Assembly (NCBI GenBank): GCA_030681145.1 | Contig: JAUXXK010000409.1 | Coordinates: 1-5,470 of the forward strand | Source of the DNA: Methanobacteriaceae archaeon | GTDB taxonomy: Archaea; Methanobacteriota; Methanobacteria; Methanobacteriales; Methanobacteriaceae | Length of the DNA stretch: 5,470 bases | Direction of reading: 5' to 3' | Shown here: positions 1 to 4,272 of the stretch, one piece after another | Numbering within the stretch: the stretch's first letter is position 1 | Layout: every line of letters begins with the position of its first letter | Notes under the pieces: generated by a model | What the model was told of the DNA's origin: nothing | Databases searched by the model: none | The model's input: only the letters and a program-made list of their open reading frames with translations | Translations under genes and position numbers: made by a program

Positions 1-986
1 ATAGTTTGATAGAATTAATAATACCTATAGGTGCATTAATATTATCTTTGATTATTGTTATAAAATCTGCCGATGTTTTTGTAGACAACTTGGTGGAAAT
101 TGGAGGAGCACTAGGAATATCACAGATAATTTTGGGGGTAACCGCATCAGCCATCGGGACGTCTCTTCCTGAATTTGGTTCAGCTATGATTGCTACTTTA
201 TCTGGCAGTAGTGATATCGGGGTTGGATGCGTTATTGGATCCAATATATGGAATATTGCGGGTATTTTGGGGATTACTGCAATAGTCGCAGGAGTTATCA
301 AAACTGATTCAAGTGGATTAATGAGAGATGGTATGGTTACTTTAGGGACTGGTATAATTCTCATATTTTTCATGTTCATAGGTGATGTTGGCAAAATAGC
401 TTCTATAGTGATGATAATGTTATATGCTGTTTATTTATGGCGTTTAATCAAAGCACAAAGCCAATATAATAGTGAAAATAATAGTAATGTCATCTTGGAA
501 GATGAAGAAAAAAAATCAAGAATTAGTAGGATTGATAAAAAAAAGTTAGCTATGGTTATAGCAGGCCTTGCTGGATTAATCATAGGGTGTAGAATACTTG
601 TTTATAGTGGGGTGGAACTTGCTAGAATTGCAGGCATACCAGAAATGATCATGGGATTATTTACATTAGCAATAGGAACAAGCATACCAGAACTTGTTGT
701 TACATTATCATCTGCAATGAAAGGATTACATGAACTATCCATTGGAACTGTACTGGGTAGTACCACTTTTAATATCCTGATTGGTATTGGGGTACCAGCT
801 TTATTTATATCAATTCCAGTAGAACCTTTATCCTTGGCATTTGATGCTCCAGTCATGATTTTTGTTATCGTACTACTTTTATTACTTATTAAAAAGGGCG
901 GTATGAAATTAAATAGGCGAGCTGGATTTATACTCCTTGCAACCTATATAATTTATGCATTTGTAAGACTATACATATTGGCGTGA
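1..986 (+). CDS. CaCA-family Na+/Ca2+ (cation/Ca2+) exchanger, 5' end at window edge
   Basis: Integral membrane antiporter expected to exchange Ca2+ (or another cation) for Na+ or H+ across the cytoplasmic membrane. About 326 residues are visible, the usual length for prokaryotic CaCA proteins, and they are mostly hydrophobic, fitting about ten helices in two inverted halves. Counting from TTG at position 6, the alpha-1 repeat has GTSLPE at 51-56 and GSNIWN at 78-83; alpha-2 has GTSIPE at 224-229 and GSTTFN at 251-256. A charged loop at about 150-182 separates the halves. The acidic ligands E56 and E229 are present, and both GS serines (79, 252) are kept. The frame is open to the left edge (AGT at 3-5 precedes TTG), so the true start may be TTG at 6 or lie a few codons outside; no ribosome site can be seen. 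The gene ends 4 bases before the stress-protein gene, suggesting one operon. The family call is firm; ion specificity is not. Confidence 0.9.
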   Translation, partial: SLIELIIPIGALILSLIIVIKSADVFVDNLVEIGGALGISQIILGVTASAIGTSLPEFGSAMIATLSGSSDIGVGCVIGSNIWNIAGILGITAIVAGVIKTDSSGLMRDGMVTLGTGIILIFFMFIGDVGKIASIVMIMLYAVYLWRLIKAQSQYNSENNSNVILEDEEKKSRISRIDKKKLAMVIAGLAGLIIGCRILVYSGVELARIAGIPEMIMGLFTLAIGTSIPELVVTLSSAMKGLHELSIGTVLGSTTFNILIGIGVPALFISIPVEPLSLAFDAPVMIFVIVLLLLLIKKGGMKLNRRAGFILLATYIIYAFVRLYILA

Positions 987-987
987 T
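983..987 (+). promoter_or_regulatory. Ribosome binding site for the Usp gene
   Basis: GTGAT, complementary to the AUCAC part of the archaeal 16S 3' end, sits 3 bases before ATG at 991 and spans the stop codon of the exchanger gene. This supports the ATG start and translational coupling of the two genes. Confidence 0.5.
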
Positions 988-990
988 AAA

Positions 991-1422
991 ATGTATGAGA
1001 AGATAATATTGGCTACTATGGGTGAATACATGGATGAATTGATTGAACACACAGCGGATCTATTACATGGTAGGGATGCTGAAATCTTATGTGTTTATGT
1101 TGTTGAAACATCAGTCCCATTTCTTACCCCGAAAAAGGTTAAAGAAATGATGATAGATGAGTTAACCAAGAAAGGAAAAGAAATACTGGATGATGTTGGA
1201 AAAGCATTTTCCAGTTTAAATTATCCAAATATCAAATTTAGGGGAATAATGTTGGAGGGAAAACCTGCAGAAGAGATTGTTAAAATTGCAGAAGATGAAA
1301 AAGCGGATGTTATTGTTCTAGGAACTGGAAAAAGTCTTGTGGATAAACATCTCTTAGGTAGTGTATCTGAAAAGATTGTTCATTATGCTCCATGCACTAT
1401 TCACCTGGTTCGTAATGTTTAG
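991..1422 (+). CDS. Universal stress protein (UspA family), single domain
   Basis: A 143-residue cytosolic protein of the Usp fold (Rossmann-like alpha/beta, usually a dimer, many members bind ATP). The first strand is KIILATM at 4-10 and the following helix carries HTADLL. A central strand ILCVYVVE lies at 32-39. The C-terminal signature is ADVIVLGTGKSL at 105-116 followed by LLGSVSEKIV at 121-130 and then CTIHLV. The nucleotide-binding motif, normally G-x2-G-x9-G(S/T), reads G111-x-G113-x9-G123-S124, one residue short in its first gap, so ATP binding is likely but not certain. It starts 4 bases after the exchanger stop codon with GTGAT overlapping that stop, so the pair is probably co-transcribed and translationally coupled. 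The pairing may point to stress- or energy-linked control of ion exchange, which is inference. No other family fits as well. Confidence 0.93.
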   Translation: MYEKIILATMGEYMDELIEHTADLLHGRDAEILCVYVVETSVPFLTPKKVKEMMIDELTKKGKEILDDVGKAFSSLNYPNIKFRGIMLEGKPAEEIVKIAEDEKADVIVLGTGKSLVDKHLLGSVSEKIVHYAPCTIHLVRNV

Positions 1423-1430
1423 AAAATAAC

Positions 1431-1448
1431 TTCTTTTTTTTATTTTTT
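1431..1448 (+). terminator. U-tract terminator after exchanger/Usp genes
   Basis: Starting 9 bases after the Usp stop codon is a nearly pure T stretch (two T runs of 7 and 6 broken by single bases). No clear GC hairpin precedes it, which is normal for archaeal intrinsic termination by U-tracts. Confidence 0.65.
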
Positions 1449-1522
1449 AAATAATATATTGAATAAATAGCTGATTTTTTGAATATTCATCCAAATAATA
1501 TTCTGTTTTTTAGAATTTTTTC

Positions 1523-1536
1523 ATAAAACTTATATT
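1523..1536 (+). promoter_or_regulatory. Candidate archaeal promoter (BRE plus TATA box) for the marker 14 gene
   Basis: CTTATATT at 1529-1536 resembles the archaeal box A and is preceded by an A-rich stretch, ATAAAA at 1523-1528, in the BRE position. A start site about 22-25 bases further on (near 1555-1560) would give a leader of about 50 bases containing the GGAGGT ribosome site. Placed between the Usp terminator and the next gene, it implies an independent transcription unit. Confidence 0.45.
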
Positions 1537-1598
1537 CTATTTAATTAGACTAAACTATGTCATAGAAATTCAATGGTTGATTTAATCACTTAATTTTC

Positions 1599-1604
1599 GG
1601 AGGT
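1599..1604 (+). promoter_or_regulatory. Strong Shine-Dalgarno site that fixes the TTG start
   Basis: GGAGGT lies 6 bases before TTG at 1611. It is the best ribosome site in the window and favours the TTG start over the internal ATG at 1656, which has no comparable site upstream. Confidence 0.85.
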
Positions 1605-1610
1605 ACTTCT

Positions 1611-3080
1611 TTGTCATTTTTAAAAAGGTTACTGGGATTAGGACCAAAGCCAATAATGGCCAAAAGCAGATATATAACTATAGAAGATGCAAAAACATCA
1701 CCATTCACCAAAAAAACGGTGGGTTCTGGCTATTCCATGAAGCCTGATGTTTATTATATTGTAGCATCAGTTGAACTGGGAAATACAACCACCAAATGTA
1801 TTTTAACTGCTACCAATCTCAATACTAGCCATAGTTACCTTTTGGATAAAACGGTGAAAATGACTAGGGATATACGGGCTCCTAAAAAAGGAGAAAAAGT
1901 TTTTGGTTCAACTGTTTGGGGTGTTGAACTTACCAAAGAATCTGTATCAGAAATGGTTAAAAAAACCATCTTAGAATCATTAAGGCAGGCAAAAGTGGAT
2001 ATAGAAAAAGATCTGGATTTTGTGGTTAGATCTACGGGTGTGACTGCAGGATTTGCTTCTCCTAAGGAAGTAGGTCAACTTATTATTGCATTAGCTAATG
2101 GTTGTCTTGAAGCGGGCATCCCTCCTCGAAAAATGGCTCCTGCAATGACTGTTGATAACTTTCCGGATAGATTAAAAGAATATACTCTCCTGAACAAGGT
2201 TATATTTGACGGCGCAGTAGTAAGTGTAATTCCACCTAGTGGTAAAGAAGTTGTAGCAAATGAAATGGAAGGAGAACTTGTTACTGCTGGAATAAAATTG
2301 GGGGCCAAGTGGACTAGTTTGGACTTCAGAAACCCATGTGTTTCAATGGATTTTGGAACAACACTAGCTGGCCGTATAGTAAATAATGATGAACCATATG
2401 CTAAAACCATTGGTAACTTCTGTGGGCTGGCAGGTGCTGTTTCTGATGCAATTATCCGTGGAACAGAAAAAGTTGATAAAAGAGGGGGAGCGGCACTAGA
2501 CCTTTATAGTAGGGATATTCTCAAAAATGCTGACTGGAAAAAGGCATTTCTTAATGCTGAGAAGGTTCATGAATTTGTTGATATTAGAAAAGTTCCTGAA
2601 GATAGAAAACGTTTTGGAACAGTTCCGGTAGATCCTCATGCTGCATATGATGCAGGTACAACATTGATTGGTTGTGATGTGGGAACCAATGGGGATAAAC
2701 TTGATGATTTAACTGAATTGGGACATGAAATATATCAAAATGATGGTATTCATACTTTATTTGCAACCCTGGATTATGTAAGCGCTCTTATTGTTAAAAG
2801 GTTGGTTGATGAAGCATTTAATGAAGGCGTGGTTCTGGAAGGATCTGTTCTGGGAGTTACTGGGAGAGCAGGTATTACTGGAAGAAAACCAGAATTTGTC
2901 ATCGAATACACTAAAGATAAATTTGATAAATGTATTTTTGTTTCTGATGCTTTGGCCATGGGTGCAGCTATAATGGCAAGATGTATGAATTCAATTGGAA
3001 CCCCACATATTCCTATCGGTGGAAGACAGGGAGGGCCATGTATATTGGGTCCTAGAATGAAACTTCAAAAACAAAAATGA
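1611..3080 (+). CDS. Methanogenesis marker protein 14 (ASKHA-like, function unknown)
   Basis: A 489-residue protein recognised as methanogenesis marker 14, a family found in methanogens whose biochemical role I do not know to be established. The fold looks like an ASKHA (actin/Hsp70/sugar-kinase) nucleotide-binding protein: a phosphate-1-like loop ELGNTTTK at 55-62 follows a hydrophobic strand, a phosphate-2-like loop DFGTT lies at 247-251, and glycine-rich C-terminal segments VTGRAGITGR at 416-425 and DALAMGAAIMARCMN at 446-460 fit the adenosine side. The tail at 470-481 has GGRQGGPCILGP. Eight cysteines are scattered, with no ferredoxin-type cluster motif. The TTG start is set by GGAGGT 6 bases upstream; the first 15 residues (FLKRLLGL) form a basic, possibly amphipathic segment. 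It has its own candidate promoter and is followed after 90 bases by cobY. The family name is secure; ATP binding is inferred from motifs, and a role in activating a methanogenic enzyme is speculation. Confidence 0.93.
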   Translation: MSFLKRLLGLGPKPIMAKSRYITIEDAKTSPFTKKTVGSGYSMKPDVYYIVASVELGNTTTKCILTATNLNTSHSYLLDKTVKMTRDIRAPKKGEKVFGSTVWGVELTKESVSEMVKKTILESLRQAKVDIEKDLDFVVRSTGVTAGFASPKEVGQLIIALANGCLEAGIPPRKMAPAMTVDNFPDRLKEYTLLNKVIFDGAVVSVIPPSGKEVVANEMEGELVTAGIKLGAKWTSLDFRNPCVSMDFGTTLAGRIVNNDEPYAKTIGNFCGLAGAVSDAIIRGTEKVDKRGGAALDLYSRDILKNADWKKAFLNAEKVHEFVDIRKVPEDRKRFGTVPVDPHAAYDAGTTLIGCDVGTNGDKLDDLTELGHEIYQNDGIHTLFATLDYVSALIVKRLVDEAFNEGVVLEGSVLGVTGRAGITGRKPEFVIEYTKDKFDKCIFVSDALAMGAAIMARCMNSIGTPHIPIGGRQGGPCILGPRMKLQKQK

Positions 3081-3103
3081 TTTATTATAAATTCTCAACT
3101 CCT

Positions 3104-3129
3104 TTTATATTTCATTTCATTTTTAAATA
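3104..3129 (+). promoter_or_regulatory. Candidate promoter region for cobY (two TATA-like boxes)
   Basis: The 90-base gap after the marker 14 gene holds TTTATATT at 3104-3111 and TTTAAATA at 3122-3129. The second would place transcription start near 3150 and give a leader of about 20 bases. Neither has a convincing purine-rich BRE. The T-rich run in the same place (five Ts at 3120-3124) might weakly terminate upstream transcripts. Read-through from the marker 14 gene remains possible. Confidence 0.3.
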
Positions 3130-3170
3130 GCCTAATAATAATTTAACAATTCAAGAGGATATAGGATAAA

Positions 3171-3800
3171 ATGGTGATAGCTTTAATCATGGCTGGAGGC
3201 AAAGGCACCCGCATAAAGTTAAATTGTGAGAAACCACTGGTTAAAATAAATAAAAAACCTATGATAGATCATGTTATAAATAATCTTGAACATTCTGAAA
3301 ATATTAAAAGTATTCACATTGCCACAAGCCCCCATACTCCATTGACTAGGGATTACTTATTTAATAAAGGGTATAATATTATCGAAACTCCGGGAAATGG
3401 ATATATTGAAGATTTGACCTTTTTATTATCTTATTTCGAGAAAAAATTTCCAGAACATACTTTATTAACAATAAGTTCTGATCTTCCATGTGTTTATTCT
3501 GATTTAATTGACTATATTCTGAAAGAATATGAAAATGAATATAAAAAATCTTCTAAACCCGCAATGTGTGTGTCAGTACCGGTTGAAGTTTTTAAAAAAT
3601 ATGATTTGAAACCTTCTATTGTTCTGGATGGCAGAGTACCTTCGGGAGTAAATATATTAAGGAGTATAAACAAGATACAAGATGAGGAAGTTTTGGAAGT
3701 TCCTAAAATTGAACTTGCATTAAATATTAATACTTGCCAAGACATAAAAGTCTTTGAAAAGTTTTTTGGTGATAATGATGGAAGAAAGGAAACTGATTAA
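3171..3800 (+). CDS. cobY: GTP:adenosylcobinamide-phosphate guanylyltransferase (CobY)
   Basis: A cytosolic enzyme that transfers GMP from GTP to adenosylcobinamide phosphate, giving adenosylcobinamide-GDP, the step that activates the corrinoid for lower-ligand attachment. It is the archaeal replacement for the bacterial CobU transferase. The 209 residues fit the family (the Methanocaldococcus enzyme is about 196). The N-terminal nucleotide-binding loop LIMAGGKGTR is at 5-14, followed by EKPL at 20-23, IATSPHTP at 50-57, GNGYIEDL at 75-82, SSDLP at 102-106, VPSGVN at 156-161 and LNINT at 184-188, all in the order seen in known CobY proteins. ATG at 3171 is chosen because it places the GG loop at the normal distance from the N-terminus; only a weak GAGG (3155-3158) lies upstream. 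The 3' end overlaps the PRC-barrel gene by 23 bases. No cobalamin riboswitch is visible upstream. A generic MobA-like transferase is the alternative but fits less well. Confidence 0.92.
   Translation: MVIALIMAGGKGTRIKLNCEKPLVKINKKPMIDHVINNLEHSENIKSIHIATSPHTPLTRDYLFNKGYNIIETPGNGYIEDLTFLLSYFEKKFPEHTLLTISSDLPCVYSDLIDYILKEYENEYKKSSKPAMCVSVPVEVFKKYDLKPSIVLDGRVPSGVNILRSINKIQDEEVLEVPKIELALNINTCQDIKVFEKFFGDNDGRKETD
3768..3773 (+). promoter_or_regulatory. Ribosome binding site inside cobY for the PRC-barrel gene
   Basis: GGTGAT, a 6-base match to the anti-Shine-Dalgarno partner, ends 4 bases before ATG at 3778 and only 1 base before ATG at 3775. It supports the 3778 start and argues against the longer TTG start at 3754. 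Confidence 0.65.
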
Positions 3801-4044
3801 AGGGGAAGAGAAATTCTGGAGCGAAATAAAAGGATACCAGGTAGCTACCAGCAATGCCAGAATATTAGGGGAACTGGAAGAACTGGTAATTAATGATAAA
3901 ACTGGAAAAATTACGGATGTTGTCATCAAAGTGGAAAAAGGCAGAAATGTTAATGTAAAAGGGTCTAAAAAGAAAGGCGATTTTTTACTGGTTCCATTTG
4001 GCAAGGTGGAAAAAGTTGGTGAATTTATAATAATTGCTGAATAA
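3778..4044 (+). CDS. Small PRC-barrel domain protein
   Basis: An 88-residue cytosolic protein made almost wholly of one PRC-barrel domain (named after the H subunit of the photosynthetic reaction centre; also at the C-terminus of RimM). After a charged N-terminus, the pattern runs IKGYQVATSNARILGELEEL (17-36), then NDKTGKITDVVIKVE (39-53), a basic loop with KGSKKKGD (61-68), and finally DFLLVPFGKVEKVGEFIIIAE (68-88). This strand / turn / 'LVP-F-x-V-x-x-VG-x-hhhh' ending is typical of short archaeal PRC proteins. Start ATG at 3778 is preceded by GGTGAT at 3768-3773; ATG at 3775 is too close to it. It overlaps cobY by 23 bases in another frame, so translation is probably coupled. Stand-alone archaeal PRC proteins have been linked to cell division in haloarchaea and to RNA or ribosome partners elsewhere; its role here is unknown. 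Confidence 0.85.
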   Translation: MEERKLIKGEEKFWSEIKGYQVATSNARILGELEELVINDKTGKITDVVIKVEKGRNVNVKGSKKKGDFLLVPFGKVEKVGEFIIIAE

Positions 4045-4065
4045 ATATTAAATTTTTCGTTAGTT

Positions 4066-4163
4066 GGTGTTTTTCACCTTCTTCCTAAAATATTAATTAC
4101 TATTTTTAAAACTTAATTAGATTTATATCATTTTAAATAAATCCTGACTTATGCTTTTTTTTT
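4066..4163 (+). terminator. Termination region of the cobY/PRC-barrel unit
   Basis: A small hairpin, GGTG at 4066-4069 and CACC at 4075-4078 around five Ts, lies 21 bases after the PRC stop codon. Further on is a run of nine Ts at 4155-4163, the longest T tract in the window. The T run is the more convincing archaeal terminator; the hairpin stem of 4 pairs is weak. Confidence 0.5.
4122..4129 (+). promoter_or_regulatory. TATA-like box in the convergent spacer
   Basis: TTTATATC at 4122-4129 is close to the archaeal box A. It would place a start site near 4150, just where an ATG (4151) opens a 23-codon frame. The surroundings are so AT-rich that a chance match is quite possible. Confidence 0.2.
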
Positions 4164-4222
4164 GGGAGGGTCTTGAAAAAAGATTATTTTGGGTGCAATT
4201 TTTTGAAAGTGCACTAAAATAA
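4151..4222 (+). CDS. Possible leaderless mini-ORF, 23 codons (speculative)
   Basis: ATG at 4151 to TAA at 4220-4222 encodes 23 residues rich in aromatic residues (MLFFWEGLEKR at the start, WVQFFESALK at the end) with alternating charged and hydrophobic positions that could form an amphipathic helix. It has no Shine-Dalgarno site but sits about 25 bases after a TATA-like box, as expected of a leaderless archaeal transcript. Against it: the nine-T run in its second to fifth codons looks like a terminator, and frames this short are common by chance in AT-rich DNA. A second 14-codon frame, TTG at 4173 to TAA at 4217 after GGGAGGG, overlaps it. I do not recognise either peptide. Confidence 0.15.
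   Translation: MLFFWEGLEKRLFWVQFFESALK
4192..4215. repeat. Inverted repeat in the convergent spacer
   Basis: GGTGCA at 4192-4197 pairs with TGCACT at 4210-4215 (five Watson-Crick pairs plus one G-U) around a 12-base loop. Read on the - strand, a run of six Us follows about ten bases later (4181-4176), so it may act as a hairpin in the 3' end of the suf transcript. Confidence 0.35.
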
Positions 4223-4253
4223 ATAAAAAATAAGAATTTTTCTATTAAAAAAA
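4216..4253 (-). terminator. U-tract terminator of the SufB/SufD gene
   Basis: On the - strand, beginning 19 bases after the suf stop codon, there is a run of seven Ts (4253-4247) and then a long T-rich stretch at about 4234-4216 broken only by single As. Repeated U-tracts without a GC hairpin are typical of archaeal intrinsic termination. A hairpin at 4215-4192 follows. Confidence 0.5.
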
Positions 4254-4272
4254 TTAATTAATGATATAATGA

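Noticed and set aside
602..856. 84-residue open frame on the - strand
   Set aside because: Antisense to the alpha-2 region of the exchanger; no family resemblance.
1423..1610. Small RNA gene in the Usp-marker 14 spacer
   Set aside because: The spacer is AT-rich with no GC-rich stem, C/D-box pair or tRNA-like structure; terminator, promoter and ribosome site explain it.
2075..2410. 111-residue open frame on the - strand
   Set aside because: Lies entirely antisense to the marker 14 gene, has no recognisable domain and low-complexity composition typical of a shadow frame.
2791..2973. 60-residue open frame on the + strand inside the marker 14 gene
   Set aside because: Out-of-frame shadow within a well-conserved coding region; Leu/Trp-rich translation with no motif.
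3081..3170. Cobalamin riboswitch upstream of cobY
   Set aside because: The gap is only 90 bases, AT-rich, with no B12-box-like conserved element or extended stem structure.
3754..3777. Longer start of the PRC-barrel gene at TTG 3754 or ATG 3775
   Set aside because: GGTGAT at 3768-3773 lies inside or too close to these starts; it suits ATG 3778, and the extra residues add nothing like a PRC domain.
3512..4004. Two open frames on the - strand (77 and 94 residues) across cobY and the PRC-barrel gene
   Set aside because: Both are antisense to well-supported genes, Ser/Phe-rich and without recognisable motifs.
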